This document shows, piece after piece, positions 1 through 11,408 of a stretch of DNA of 64,000 nt; positions within the stretch are counted from its first letter, which is position 1; every line of letters begins with the position of its first letter. Both the position numbers and the translations under genes were made by a program. Origin of the DNA: Ramlibacter terrae. Its GTDB lineage: Bacteria; Pseudomonadota; Gammaproteobacteria; Burkholderiales; Burkholderiaceae_C. The notes beneath the pieces are model-generated. The model searched no databases, was not told where the DNA came from, and saw only the letters and a program-made list of their open reading frames with translations. Location: positions 2,728,001 to 2,792,000 of the forward strand of contig CP053418.1 in the NCBI GenBank assembly GCA_013127575.1, in the 5' to 3' direction.

Positions 1-1479
1 CGGCGCCGGTGAACCAGTGTTCACGGGCTTTCATGATCAGGGTCTTGGCCTCTTCCGCGGACTGGCCAGTGATGTCCGTCAATTCGTCGACGGCCGGGTC
101 GGCCAGTTCGTCGCGGGTGTGCACGCCGGCGTCGGCCAGTTGTGCGATGAGTTGCTGGTTGAGGCCTTCCGGTCCTTGAGATCCGGGAGACTTCCTCGAC
201 GCTTTCCTCGCGGGCGATTTCCATCGTCAGCAGGGCGTCCTTGGCGCGGGTGCGCAGTTCGTTGACCGTGTCCTCGTCGAAGGATTCGATCTCCAGCATC
301 TCCGAGATGGGGACGTAGGCGATTTCTTCCGGGGACGTGAAGCCCTCGATGATCAGGATGTCGGCGATTTCCTCGTCGACGTCGAGCTTTTCCATGAACA
401 GCGCGCGGATCGTGGACTGCTCTTCCTGCTGCTTGGCGGCAGACTCGTTGGCGTCCATGATGTTGATCTTCCAGCCCGTGAGCTCGCTGGCGAGCCGCAC
501 GTTCTGGCCGCCGCGGCCGATGGCGATGGCGAGGTTCTCCTCGTCGACCACCACGTCCATGGCGTGCTTCTCCTCGTCGACCACGATCGAGCTGACGTTG
601 GCCGGGGCCAGCGCGCCGATGACGAACTGCGCCGGGTCTTCGGACCACAGCACGATGTCGACGCGCTCGCCGGCGAGCTCGTTGGTGACGGCGTTGACGC
701 GCGAGCCGCGCACGCCGACGCAGGTGCCGATGGGGTCGACGCGCTTGTCGTGCGAGAGCACGGCGATCTTGGCGCGGCTGCCCGAATCGCGGGCGCAGCT
801 CTTGATCTCCAGCAGGCCCTGCTCGATCTCGGGGACTTCCTGGCGGAACAGCTCGATCATGAACTCCGGCGCCGAGCGCGAGAGGATGATCGGCGCGCCG
901 CGCAGCGTCAGGTCGACTTCCATGATCATGGCGCGCACGCGGTCGCCGTTGCGCAGGTTCTCCTTGGGGATCATCTCGCCGCGGCGCAGGCGTCCTTCGA
1001 CGCGGCCGCTCTCGACGATGATGTCGCCCTTGTCCATGCGCTTGACGGTGCCCACGAAGATCTTGTCGCCGCGCGACATGAAGTCGTTGAGCAGCATCTC
1101 GCGCTCGGCGTCGCGGATCTTCTGCAGGATGACCTGCTTGGCAGCCATGGCGCCGATGCGGCCGATCGGCACCGACTCGATGCCTTCCTCGATGTACTCG
1201 CCGACCTCGGCGCCGTCGACGCGCTCCTGCGCGTCCATTAGCAGTTCCTCGGCGTCGGGGTTCTGCAGGCCGGCGTCGTCGGGCACCACCAGCCAGCGGC
1301 GGAAGGTTTCGTAGTCGCCGCTGTCCCGGTCGACGGCCACGCGAATGTCCACCTCACCCCTGGTACAGCTTCTTGGTGGCTCGGGGCGGGGCGGCTTCCA
1401 CCGCGCCGAAGACGACGTCGCGCTCGACGTTCTTCTCGCGCGAAATGGCATCCACCAGCATCAACAGTTCGCGATTCAT
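1..1479 (-). CDS. nusA: Transcription termination/antitermination factor NusA (partial, C-terminus beyond window)
   Basis: NusA binds RNA polymerase and nascent RNA and modulates pausing, termination and antitermination in the cytoplasm. The protein starts [20 protein letters not shown] and is followed by the NusA N-terminal domain, an S1 domain, two KH domains ([14 protein letters not shown] is the second GXXG-type loop) and the C-terminal acidic repeats typical of proteobacterial NusA. The ATG overlaps the rimP stop as ATGA, the conserved rimP-nusA order that normally continues to infB. The frame is broken by an extra G near 1360 in CCAGGG, by a missing base near 170 in CCTGG and by another near 185 in a C run. 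Sequence on both sides is well conserved, so these look like base-call errors. The reading frame runs off the left edge without a stop. Confidence 0.95.
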
Positions 1480-2047
1480 TTCCCTTGCTCCTGAACCCCG
1501 GCGCGCTTGCGCCCCTTGAAATCGACAATCGGTGCGAGACGCGCTTCCTTGAGCTCGTCCAGCTTGAAACCCAGGACCTGCAACGGTGCAGGCGCCTTCT
1601 TCTTCGAGACCTTCACCCCCGGCGCCGGCTCCGGCGCGTCACTCCAGGTGATCTGCCAGCCGCCGCCCTCGGCCCGCTCGAGCGTGCCGCGGAACTTGCG
1701 GCGGTTGGCCGCCACCGCCCGGCGGCCGCCGCGGCGCCGATGGGCGCCTTCAGCGTGACGTCGACCACCTCGCCGACGAAACGCTCGTAATCCTTCTCGT
1801 GGCGCAACGGGCGGTCGATGCCCGGCGATGACACTTCCAGCCGCTGGTAGTCGACCTCCTCGACCTCCAGCGTGTATTGCAACTGGCGCGTGACGCGTTC
1901 GCAATCCTCGACGTTGACGAACCGCTCGCTGCCGTCCCACGGCCAGTCGATCGTCACGCGCAGCGTGCCACCGGCGGAGCGTTCCAGCTCCACCATGTCG
2001 TAGCCGAGGCCGGCTACGGTTTGCGCGACGAGTTCCTGCAGTGCCAA
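1476..2047 (-). CDS. rimP: Ribosome maturation factor RimP
   Basis: RimP is needed for maturation of the 30S ribosomal subunit. The product (about 190 residues) begins with a TTG codon read as MALQELVAQTVAGLGYD and contains the family signature around LEVSSPGIDRPLRHEKDYERF, followed by the Sm-like C-terminal beta domain. One A appears to be missing near 1719: CCAGG is written CCGG, and restoring it joins the N-terminal part to AVAANRRKFRGTLE. The stop TGA overlaps the nusA ATG, so the two genes are translationally coupled. A longer start was not seen; TTG is the only good candidate between the upstream terminator and the conserved region. The C-terminal tail is Lys-rich and longer than in E. 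coli. Confidence 0.93.
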
Positions 2048-2065
2048 GTTGGGGGTCGATCAGCC

Positions 2066-2096
2066 AAAAAAACGGGCGGTGATTACCCGCCCGTTT
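2066..2096 (-). terminator. Rho-independent terminator after arfB / before rimP
   Basis: A 10-bp perfect stem (2070-2079 with 2087-2096, AAACGGGCGG and its complement) with a 7-nt loop is followed on the minus strand by a run of T residues. It lies between arfB and the rimP start and would end the yej-arfB transcript. It could also act as an attenuator for a rimP-nusA transcript starting further upstream. Confidence 0.8.
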
Positions 2097-2184
2097 GGTC
2101 GTGAAGGCGGCATTGTACCGGCTAAAGCCTTGTCCTGCAAGGGTTTAGGGTGTAGGCACGCACTGGAATCCGAAGCGGTTCGGC

Positions 2185-2573
2185 TCAGTCCTGGACCTTC
2201 GCGCGCAGCACCTTCACTTGGGACCGGAGGCTCTTGGTTTCAAGCCGCCGCTGCCGCGATCCGTAGGTCGGCCGGGTGGGCCGGCGCGTCTTCGGCGGCT
2301 CGGCCACGGAGGCGACCAGCTCCTCCGGCGGCCGAACGCTTCCGCCCGGTTCATGTCCTGGCTGCGGTGCGCCTGCGCCTTGATGACGAGCACCCCGTTG
2401 CGCGTGATCCGCTGGTCGCGCAGGGCCAGCAGCCGCTCCTTGTGGTCCTCGGGCAGCGAGGACCTGCGGATGTCGAAGCGCAGGTGGATGGCGCTCGAAA
2501 CCTTGTTGACGTTCTGCCCGCCGGCGCCCTGCGAGCGCATGGCCGTGATCTCGACTTCGGACTCCGGGATCAC
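2185..2573 (-). CDS. arfB: Alternative ribosome-rescue factor ArfB (YaeJ), peptidyl-tRNA hydrolase
   Basis: ArfB releases peptidyl-tRNA from stalled non-stop ribosomes. The protein shows the class I release-factor-like GGQ motif in [17 protein letters not shown], followed by a basic tail (THRPTY-like stretch, RQRRLETKS) that in this family enters the mRNA channel. It starts at a GTG and is about 130 residues long, normal for the family. A base is missing near 2325 (CCTGG written CCGG); with it restored, the frame continues to a TGA at 2185 and ends LRAKVQD. It follows the ABC ATPase gene with only a few bases between, so it is probably co-transcribed with the yej operon. Confidence 0.93.
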
Positions 2574-2582
2574 GCCGGCTCC

Positions 2583-4188
2583 TCAGGCAGCCGCCGCCAC
2601 CAGCGTGCGGGTGTAGGCCTCGCGCGGCTGCTGGAGCACCTGCTCGACCGATCCTGCCTCGACCACGTGGCCGTCTTTCATCACCAGCACCTCGTGCGCC
2701 ATGGCGCGGATCACGTCGACGTCGTGCGTGATCAGCAGGTAGCTCAGCCCGCGCTCGCGCTGCAGCCTCTGCAGCAGCTTGAGCACCTGCTGCTGGATGG
2801 TGACGTCCGGGGCGCTGGTCGGCTCGTCGAGCACCAGCACTTCCGGCTGCACGATCAGCGCGCGGGCGATGGCCAGCCGCTGCCGTTGCCCACCCGAAAA
2901 CTCGTGCGGATAGCGGCCCAGCAGGCCGGGAAACTGCGCCTCGGTCAGGCCGACCTCTTCCAGCGTGCGGATGACCCGGGACCGGCGCTGGTCGATGTCG
3001 AGGTCCGGCTCGTGCACGAGCAGGCCTTCACCGACGATCTCCTCGACCGTCATGCGCGGCGACAGCGACGAAAAGGGATCTGGAACACCACCTGCACGAT
3101 GCGCCGGATCGCACGGTTGCGCGCCGTGTCCGGACCCCAATGCCGGCCGACCACCTGCAGCTGGCCTTCGTGCGGAACGAGTCCCGGGGCCGCCAGGGCC
3201 ATCGTGGACTTGCCCGAACCGGACTCGCCGACGATCCCCAGCGTGCCGCCGCGCGGAATGCTGAACTCCGCACCGTGCACGGCGACGAAGGCGCCGCGGC
3301 GGAACCAGCCGCGAAAGCCCGGTATCGGCACCGGATAGCTGACCTTGAGCGCGCTGGCCTGCATGACCGGCTCGCCGCCCTGCCGGACCGGCTGCACGTC
3401 GCGCTGGGGCCGGCTGTCGATCAGCCGCCGGGTGTACGGGTGCTGCGGGTTGCGGAAGACCTCCTCGACGGTGCCCTGCTCCACCAGGTGGCCGTTCTCC
3501 ATCACCGCCACGCGGTCGGCGAACTTGCGCACCAGGTTCAGGTCGTGCGTGATCAGCAGCACGGCCATGCCGTTCTGGCGCTGCAGGTCGGTGAGCAGGT
3601 CCAGGATCTGCTGGCGCAGCGTGACATCGAGCGCGGTGGTGGGCTCGTCGGCCAGCAGCAGGCGCGGGCGGCAGGCCAGCGCCATGGCGATCATGGCGCG
3701 CTGGCGCTGGCCGCCGGAGAGCTGGTGCGGATACGTCGCGGCGCGGCGCTCGGGCTCGGGGATGCCCGTGGCGGCGAGCGCCGCGACCGCGCCTTCCCAG
3801 GCCTGCTTCGCCGAGACGCCCTGCTTCAACTGCAGCACCTCGGCGATCTGGTCGCCGATCGTGTAGACCGGGTTGAGGGCCGTCATCGGCTCCGGAAGAT
3901 CATGGCGATGTCGCGGCCGCGGATGCCCAGCAGCTCGCGCTCGGAGGCCTGCAGCAGGTCGGTCGGCGGCCGGCCCGTCTCGGCCGAAGCGAGCCGTGCC
4001 GCCCCGGTGGTGTGCGCGTTGTGCACCAGCCGCAGCATGCTCAGCGCGGTCACGCTCTTGCCCGAGCCCGACTCGCCGACCAGCGCCAGCTTCTCGCCCG
4101 GCGCGATCGAGAAACTCACGCCGTGGACGACTTCCTTGCCGCCGAAGGCGACACGCAGGTCTTCCACTTCCAGCAGGGGCGCCGTCAT
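2583..4188 (-). CDS. yejF: Oligopeptide/microcin ABC transporter, duplicated ATP-binding protein YejF
   Basis: This ABC ATPase of about 535 residues carries two complete nucleotide-binding domains in one chain. The first has Walker A GESGSGKSV, signature [15 protein letters not shown] and Walker B LLLADEPTTALD. The second has GESGSGKST, FSGGQRQRLAIARAL and LVLDEPTSAPD, where the usual Ser-Ala-Leu-Asp is Ser-Ala-Pro-Asp. The architecture is that of YejF, the energy unit of the YejABEF peptide importer. Two single-base losses at CCAGG sites near 3080 (FQDPFSSLSP) and 3892 (FQEPMTALNP) break the frame. Its ATG overlaps the yejE stop as ATGA, and it is the last transporter gene of the operon before arfB. 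Confidence 0.93.
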
Positions 4189-5237
4189 GCGTCGGCCTTT
4201 CGCGGATCGAGGGCATCGCGCAGCGCGTCGCCCATGAAGGTCAGCAGCAGCAGCGTGCCCACCAGCACCGCGAAGGTGGACAGCGAGATCCACCACGCGT
4301 CGATGTTGTTCTTGCCCTGGCTCAGCAGCTCGCCCAGCGACGGCGTTCCCGGCGGCACGCCCAGCCCGAGGAAGTCGAGCGACGTCAGCGCGAGGATGGA
4401 AGCGCTCATGCGAAACGGCAGGAAGGTGATCACGGGCGTCATGCTGTTCGGCAGGATGTGCTTCCACATGATGCGGCCGTTGCCGACGCCCAGCGCGCGG
4501 GCGGCGCGCACGTAGTCCATGTTCCGGTTCCGCAGGAACTCGGCCCGCACGTACTGCGACAGCCCCATCCAGCCGAACAGCGACAGCAGGATCAGCAGCA
4601 GCGCCACGCTCGGCGCGAAGATCGCGCTGAAGATGATGAGCAGGTACAGCTCCGGCATCGAATCCCAGATCTCGATGAAGCGCTGGAACGCCAGGTCGAC
4701 CTTGCCTGCGAAGAAGCCCCGGATCGCGCCGGTGACGACGCCGATCAGCACGCCGATGGCCGTCAGCGCCAGCGCGAACAGCACGCTCAGGCGAAAGCCG
4801 TAGATCAGCTGCGCCAGCATGTCGCGGCCGCGGTCGTCGGTGCCCAGCAGGTTGTCGCGCGTGGGCTTCGACGGGTTGGGCTCCTTGGCGAAGTAGTTCA
4901 GCGTCTTCGGCCCGTACGGGTTCGGCGGGAAGATCGCCCAGTTGCCGTCCTTGGCGAGCTGCTCGCGGATGAAGGGATCGTGGAAGTCGGTCTCGGTCAG
5001 GAAGTCGCCGCCGAACGTGGTCTCCGGATACGTCTGGGTGAGCGGAAAGTAGAAGGCGCCGTCGTAGCGCATTACCAGCGGCTTGTCGTTGGAGAGCACC
5101 TCGGCGAACAGGCTCAGCAACACGACCGTGACGAACACGATGAGGCTGTAGAAGCCGAGCTTGTTGCGGCGGAAGCGCCGCCAGGCCCGGCGTGCGGGCG
5201 AGACGTGCACCCAGGCGGTCTCAGTCGAATTTGACAC
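4185..5237 (-). CDS. yejE: Peptide ABC transporter permease YejE
   Basis: This inner-membrane permease (350 residues) is uninterrupted. It shows the N-terminal OppC-type segment ([15 protein letters not shown] as the first membrane helix), a periplasmic loop of about 100 residues and five further helices. The EAA loop [19 protein letters not shown] contacts the ATPase. The start is a GTG overlapping the yejB end by 17 nt. It pairs with YejB to form the channel for oligopeptides, and in enterobacteria also for microcin C; the substrate here is not evident from sequence. Confidence 0.93.
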   Translation of the reverse strand: MSNSTETAWVHVSPARRAWRRFRRNKLGFYSLIVFVTVVLLSLFAEVLSNDKPLVMRYDGAFYFPLTQTYPETTFGGDFLTETDFHDPFIREQLAKDGNWAIFPPNPYGPKTLNYFAKEPNPSKPTRDNLLGTDDRGRDMLAQLIYGFRLSVLFALALTAIGVLIGVVTGAIRGFFAGKVDLAFQRFIEIWDSMPELYLLIIFSAIFAPSVALLLILLSLFGWMGLSQYVRAEFLRNRNMDYVRAARALGVGNGRIMWKHILPNSMTPVITFLPFRMSASILALTSLDFLGLGVPPGTPSLGELLSQGKNNIDAWWISLSTFAVLVGTLLLLTFMGDALRDALDPRKADA

Positions 5238-6247
5238 GCGGGTCCACCCAGACGTACATGAGGTCGCTCATCAGCTTGGTCAACAGGCCGATCAGCGTGA
5301 AGAGGTACAGCGTTCCCAGTACCACCGGGTAGTCGCGCCGGATCACGCTGTCGAAGCTGAGGAGCCCGAGGCCGTCGAGCGAGAACAGGGTCTCGATCAG
5401 CAGCGAGCCGGTGAAAAAGGCTCCCGGGAAGGCGGCCGGGAAGCCGGCGATGATCGGCATCAGCGCATTGCGGAACACGTGCTTCCACAGGACGCGGCGC
5501 TCGTCGAGCCCCTTCGCGCGCGCCGTCAGCACGTACTGCTTGCGGATCTCCTCCGGGAAGGAGTTCTTGGTCAGCATCGTGGTCACGGCGAAGCTGCCCA
5601 CCACCATGGCCGTGACGGGCAAGGTGATGTGCCACAGGTAGTCCACGACCTTGCCGCCCAGGCTCAGTTCCTCCCAGTTCCCCGAGGTCAGGCCACGCAG
5701 CGGGAACCATCCGAGCTGCCGCCGAAGATCACCAGCAACGCGACGCCGAGCACGAAGCCCGGGATGGCGTAGCCGACCGGGACGATCAGCGTCGTCAACA
5801 GGTCGAAGCGCGTGCCCGCCCGCACCGCTTTGGCAACGCCCAGCGGTACCGCGATCAGGTAGCTGATGAAGAAGGTCCACAGGCCCAGGCTGATCGACAC
5901 CGGCAGCTTCTCGCGGATCAGCGTCCACACGTCCTTGTTCTGGAAGAAGCTGGTGCCCGGTCGAAGCGCGCGTACTGCCCGAGCATCTGCAGGAAGCGCT
6001 CGTGCGGCGGCTTGTCGAAGCCGTACAAGGCCTTGATCTGTTCGATGCGCTTGGGGTCGACGCCCTGCGCGCCGCGGTAGCTGAAGGTGCCGCCCTCGCC
6101 GCCGCCGGCGGCCCCGGCGCGGGCTTCGGCCATGTACTGCTCCACCGGGCCGCCGGGGACGAACTGCGTGACGATGAAGGTGATGAGGAGGACGCCGAGC
6201 AGCGTCGGGATCATCAGCAGGAGGCGCTTGAGGATGTAGGCGGCCAT
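5221..6247 (-). CDS. yejB: Peptide ABC transporter permease YejB
   Basis: OppB-type inner-membrane permease of about 342 residues. It starts [20 protein letters not shown], a typical first helix, and ends [14 protein letters not shown]. The EAA loop is seen in [22 protein letters not shown] periplasmic insert rich in Gly/Ala ([14 protein letters not shown]) follows the first helix, as in YejB proteins. Two single-base losses occur near 5712 and 5958, the latter in a CCTGG context. The ATG overlaps the yejA TGA as TGATG, so yejA-yejB-yejE-yejF form one tightly coupled unit. Confidence 0.92.
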
Positions 6248-8053
6248 CAGTTCTGCGCCTGTTGCGGCTTGGCCCACCGGTGTCGATGGCCCAGCCTCAC
6301 CGGGCGAATACGGCGGCATCGTCTCGGTGGGCTGCAGGCGCCACGCGTTGTAGACCAGGCGGTGCGTGCCCGCCGTCCACTGCGGAATCATGATGTGCGA
6401 GTGCGTGATGACCCTCTCCAGTGCGCGGCACGCGGGCAGCAGTTCGGCCTTGGTCTGCGCGCTGGTCATGCGCCGCAGCAGGTCGTCGACCGCGGCACTC
6501 TTGATGCCCGTGAGGTTGCCGGAATCCTCTGGTCGGCCGACTTGCTGCCGAACAGGTCCACGTAGTCCTGCCCCGGCGTGTTGGTGCCCGGGTAGTTCAG
6601 CGTGATGATCTCGAACTGCTTCTTCTGGAAGCGCTGCTGGTACAGCGCGAAGTCCACCGGGCGGAAGGTGAGCGTCACCCCGAGCTTCTCGAGGTTGCGC
6701 ATCCACGGCGTGATGGTGCGCGTGCCGCCTTCCGGCTGTCGAGGTACTCCAGCGTCAGCGTCTCGCCCCTGGCATTGCGCAGCACGCCGTCCTTCACCAC
6801 CCAGCCCGCTTCGCGCAGCAGCTCGCGCGCCTTGCGCAAGTTGTCGCGCAGCGAGTTGTGGCCGTCGGTGCGCGGCGGCTCGTACGCCGGGCCGAAAGCG
6901 GCGTCGGGGATCTTGCCGCGCCACGGCTCCAGCAACGCGAGCTCCTCGGGCGACGGCAGGCCGGTGGACTTGCAGTCGGTGTTGCCGAACAGCCCCGTGA
7001 CCCGCTGGTACGAGTTGTAGAACATCTGCCGGTTCATCCACTCGTAGTCCATGGCCGTGCCGAGGGCCTGCCGCACGCGTGGGTCCTGCAGCTTCGGCAG
7101 GCGCGTGTTGAGGATGTAGCTCTGGAAACCGGAGGGCAGGCGGTGCTTGAACTCGCCCTTGACCAGCTCGCCGGTCTTGAACTTGCGGCCGTTGACCCGC
7201 CGCGCCCAGTCGCCGGCGGAGAAGAAGCGCATCAGGTCGAACTCGCCGGCCTTCACGGCTTCGAGCTTTGCCGTGTTGTCCTTGTAGATCTTGACGGTGA
7301 TCCGGTCGAAGTTGGACGTGCCCTTGCGCACGTTCAGGTCGCGCGCCCAGTAGCCGGGATCGCGCACGTAGGTGATGTCCTTGCCGAAGGCGACCGGGCC
7401 GATCTTGTACGGGCCGCTGCCGATCGGGATGTCCATGACGACTGGTCGAAGGGCTTGGCCTTGCCATTCGCCATGCCCCACTTGCGGCTGAACACCGGCA
7501 GCCCGCCCACCGTGAGCGGCATCTCGCGGTTCTTGCGCTTGAATCGGAAGCGCACGGTGCGCTCGTCGACCACGTCGAGGCCGTCCACGTCTTCCAGCAT
7601 GGTCTTGTAGGCGGGCGAGGTGTGCGGGCCCACCAGCGTGTCGTAGGTGTGCTTCACGTCCGCCGCCAGCACCGGGTCGCCGTTGTGGAACCGTGCTTCC
7701 TTGCGCAGGCGGAACGTGGCCGACAGGCCGTCCGGCGGCACCTCGACGTCCTCGGCCAGCAGCCCGTAGCCGGAGCCGACCTCGTCCTGCGCGCCCGAGA
7801 GCAGGCTGTCGAACATCAGACCGGACAGGTACGCCGGGGGCGAGCCCTTGATGGTGAACGGGTTGTACTTGTCGAAGGTGGAGTAGCGCAGGTTGCTCAC
7901 CAGGCGCAGTTCGCCCCCTTCGGCGCATTCGGGTTCACATAACCGAAGTGGGCGAAGCCGGGGGTACTTCAGGTCACCCCAGAGCGCATAGCCGTGCGCG
8001 GCCCAGGCGGCCGGAGCCAGGACCCCGGCCAGCAGTAGAAGCAAACCTCGCAT
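6247..8053 (-). CDS. yejA: Periplasmic peptide-binding protein YejA
   Basis: Extracellular solute-binding protein family 5, about 600 residues, delivering peptides to YejBEF. The N-terminus MRGLLLLLAGVLAPAAWAAH is a clear Sec signal peptide with an Ala-rich cleavage site. Family features include the GDLKYP start of the mature protein, the stretch FNPNAPKGGELR after correction, and the C-terminal SBP_bac_5 lobe ending WAKPQQAQN. The gene is the most damaged of the operon: breaks lie near 6277, 6293, 6530, 6737, 7441 and two around 7920-7965. Most are at CCWGG or in G/C runs. The start lies 37 bp from the divergent fabI start, so the promoters of the two genes must overlap. Confidence 0.92.
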
Positions 8054-8090
8054 GCGACAATTCTGCCGAGTTTTTGAAAGCGAGAGTTCC

Positions 8091-8877
8091 ATGGGCTTCC
8101 TGTCTGGCAAGAAATTGTTGATCACCGGCGTTCTGTCGAACCGTTCCATCGCCTACGGCATCGCCCGCGCGTGCCGGCAGCAGGGCGCGGAACTCGCCTT
8201 CAGCTACGTCGGCGACCGCTTCAAGGATCGGATCACCGAATTCGCCGCGGAGTTCGATTCGAAGCTGATTTTCGATTGCGACGTGGGCGACGACGCCCAG
8301 ATCGCCAGGCTGTTCGAGGACCTGTCCGCCACGGCCCAAGTTCGACGGCTTCGTCCACAGCATCGGCTACGCCCCGCGCGAGGCGATCGCCGGCGACTTC
8401 CTCGAAGGCCTGTCGCGCGAGGGATTCAAGATCGCCCACGACATCAGCGCCTACAGCTTCCCGGCGATGGCCAAGGCCGCCCTGCCCTACCTGAACCCGA
8501 AGTCGGCCCTGCTGACGCTGACCTACTGGGCGCGATCCGCACCGTCCCGAACTACAACACGATGGGCTGGCCAAGGCCTCGCTCGAAGCGTCGGTCCGTT
8601 ACCTGGCGGAGTCGCTGGGCCCGAAGGGCATGCGCGTCAACGGCATCAGCGCCGGCCCGGTGAAGACGCTGGCGGCCAGCGGCATCAAGGGCTTCGGCAA
8701 GATCCTGTCCGTGGTGGCCGAAGCCTCGCCGATCCGCCGCAACATCACGATCGAAGACGTCGGCAACGTCGCCGCCTTCCTGCTCAGCGACTGGCGGGCG
8801 GCGTGACGTCCGAGATCACGTACGTGGACGGCGGATTCAGCCACGTCGTGGGCGGCATTGCCGAGCCTTCGGCTTAA
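8091..8877 (+). CDS. fabI: Enoyl-[acyl-carrier-protein] reductase FabI (NADH)
   Basis: FabI performs the last reduction of each fatty-acid elongation round. The protein (about 262 residues) starts [20 protein letters not shown], the FabI-type nucleotide-binding loop. It contains [14 protein letters not shown], the catalytic Tyr-x6-Lys (YNTMGLAKA) and the C-terminal [20 protein letters not shown]. Frames break near 8340 (two bases), 8526, 8573 and 8790; each is a CCTGG site missing C, T or both. An in-frame ATG at 8091 preceded by GAGAG is the start. It is an essential gene in species with a single reductase, which argues that the breaks are sequencing errors. Confidence 0.95.
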
Positions 8878-8880
8878 AGC

Positions 8881-9026
8881 GGGAGCGGGATCGGACAACC
8901 TTTGAACGCAGAGGTCGCAGAAGTACGCAGAACTCGCAGAAGGAGAAAGCCTTGATTTTCTTTTCTGCGATTTCTGCGTTACTTTTGACTTCCTTCTGCG
9001 TTCAAGGTTGTCCGCTCCCGCTCCCC
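8881..9026. repeat. Long imperfect inverted repeat with CGCAGA-type direct repeats
   Basis: The 150-bp gap between convergent fabI and the decarboxylase gene is filled by an imperfect inverted repeat. The outer arms are 8881-8914 and about 8993-9026 (GGGAGCGG...GGACAACC and complement). Internally, units such as CGCAGAGGTCGCAGAA repeat and are complemented on the other side. A related element lies at 44441-44590, also between convergent genes. It may form a large hairpin that ends both transcripts, or be a small interspersed repeat. Confidence 0.75.
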
Positions 9027-9028
9027 AG

Positions 9029-11294
9029 CTATTCCTTCACGCAGTCCGCGTAGTACTGCAGCTTGCCGTCCGCCCCGACCTCGCCCACCAGCCCGTGGAT
9101 GTCGGTCTCGAAGCCCGGGCACTCGTTGTTGAAGGCGCGCGAGAACTTGAGGTATTCGACGATGCGCTTGTTGAAGACCTCGCCCGGGATCAGCAGCGGG
9201 ATGCCCGGCGGATAAGGCGTCACCAGGCTGGTCGTGATGCGCCCTTCCAGGTCGTCGATCGCCACCCGCTCCGTCTTGCGGTGCGCGATGTGCGCGAAGG
9301 CGTCGCTCGGCTTCATCGCCGGCGTCAGCGCGCTCAGGTAGATGTCGGTCGACAGCCGTGCGATGTCGTACTTGGCGTACAGCTCGTGGACGTACTGGCA
9401 CAGGTCCGCCAGCCCCATGCGCTCGTAGCGCGGGAAGCGCTGGCAGAACTCCGGGAGGATCTTCCACATCGGCTGGTTCTTGGCGTAGTCGTCCTTGAAC
9501 TGCTGCAGGGCCGACAGCAGCGTGTTCCAGCGGCCCTTGGTGATGCCGATGGTGAACAGGATAAAGAAGCTGTACAGGCCGGTCTTCTCCACGATGATCC
9601 CGTGCTCCGCCAGAACTTCGTGACGATCGAGGCCGGAATGCCGGTCTTGGCGAACTTGCCCTGCAGGTCGAGGCCGGGCGTGACGATGGTGGACTTGATC
9701 GGGTCCAGCATGTTGAAGCCTTCGGCCAGGTTGCCGAAGCCGTGCCACTTGGCGGTGCGCGCCTCGCCCTTGATGATCCAGTCGTCGGCGCGGCCAGGCC
9801 CTCGTCGACGAGCTTGTCCGGGCCCCAGACCTTGAACCACCAGTCCTGCTTGCCGTACTCGCCTTCCACCTTGCGCATCGCGCGGCGGAAATCGAGCGCC
9901 TCCAGGATGCTCTCTTCCACCAGCGCGGTGCCGCCGGGCGGCTCCATCATCGCGGCCGCGACGTCGCAGCTCGCGATGATCGCGTACTGGGGGCTGGTCG
10001 AGGTGTGCATCAGGTACGCCTCGTTGAACAGGTGGCGGTCCAGCTTGTTCTCGGCGGCGTCCTGCACCAGCACGTGGCTGGCCTGGCTGATGCCGGCCAG
10101 CAGCTTGTGGATGGACTGCGTGGAATACACCAGCGACTTCTGCGGCCGCGGGCGCTTCTTGCCCATGGCGTGGAAGGTGCCGTAGAACGGGTGGAAGCAG
10201 GCGTGCGGGATCCAGGCCTCGTCGAAGTGCAGCGCCTCGACATAGCCGTCGAGCATGCCCTTGATGGTTTCCGTGTTGTACAGGACGCCGTCGTAGGTGG
10301 ACTGCGTCAGCGTCAGGATGCGCGGCTTCACCGTCTCGGGGTCGACGCCGGCCAGCAGCGGGTTGGCCGCGATCTTGGCCTTGATCGATTCGGGCGTGAA
10401 CTCGCTCTGCGGGATCGGTCCGATGATGCCGAAGTGGTTGCGCGTCGGCTTCAGGAACACGGGGATCGCCCCCGTCATGATGATCGAGTGCAGGATCGAC
10501 TTGTGGCAGTTGCGGTCGACCACCACCACGTCGCCGGGCGCCACCTCGTGGTGCCAGACCATCTTGTTCGACGTGCTGGTGCCGTTGGTGACGAAGAAGC
10601 AGTGGTCGGCGTTGAAGATGCGCGCGGCATTGCGCTCGCTGGCGGCCACCGGGCCGGTGTGATCGAGCAGCTGGCCCAGTTCGTCGACCGCGTTGCAGAC
10701 GTCGGCGCGCAGCATGTTCTCGCCGAAGAACTGGTGGAACATCTGCCCCACCGGGCTCTTCAGGAAGGCGACGCCGCCCGAGTGGCCGGGGCAGTGCCAG
10801 GAATAGGAACCGTCTTCCGCGTAGTCGAGCAGCGCCTTGAAGAAAGGCGGCTGGATCCCTTCGAGGTACGACTTGGCCTCCCGGATGATGTGGCGCGCCA
10901 TGAACTCCGGCGTGTCCTCGTACATGTGGATGAAGCCGTGCAGCTCGCGCAGGATGTCGTTGGGGATGTGCCGCGAGGTCTTGGTCTCGCCGTAGACGTA
11001 GATCGGCACTTCCAGGTTCTTGCGCCGCACCTCCTCGATGAAGGCGCGCAGCTTCACCACCACCGGGTCGAGGTCGGGGCCGGTCGTGAACTCCTCGTCG
11101 TCGATCGAGAGGATGAAGGCGCTGGCGCGGCTTTGCTGCTGCGCGAACTGCGAGAGGTCGCCGTAGCCGGTGACGCCCAGCACCTCGAAGCCCTCGGCCT
11201 CGATCGCCTGCGCCAGCGCGCGGATGCCCAGCCCGGAGGTGTTCTCCGAGCGGTAGTCTTCGTCGATGATGACGATGGGAAAGCGGAACTTCAT
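9029..11294 (-). CDS. PLP-dependent arginine/lysine/ornithine decarboxylase (fold type I)
   Basis: This decarboxylase of about 755 residues has three parts. The N-terminal wing domain (residues 1-130, starting MKFRFPIVIIDEDYRSENTS) resembles a response-regulator fold. The PLP domain contains HCPGHSGG, TNGTSTSNKMVWHH and the Schiff-base lysine in STQSIHKLLAG. The C-terminal domain contains TPYPPGIPLLIPGE. It removes CO2 from a basic amino acid to give a polyamine or acid-resistance product; sequence alone does not say which substrate. Two frame breaks lie near 9612 (CCTGG) and 9793. Its stop lies next to the inverted repeat facing fabI. Confidence 0.9.
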
Positions 11295-11408
11295 CGGGGG
11301 CGTCCAGGCGGGAAAAGGGCAACAAGGCGCGAAGTGTATGAAATCCCGGCGGCCCTGCGGCGAACCGCCGCCGAATTCGCCCACAATGCCGGAAAACGAG
11401 GGGGCTTC

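Noticed and set aside
337..1314. Long plus-strand open frame across nusA
   Set aside because: It is antisense to a conserved gene and its Ser/Arg-rich product is the usual shadow in GC-rich DNA; many similar shadows exist across the window.
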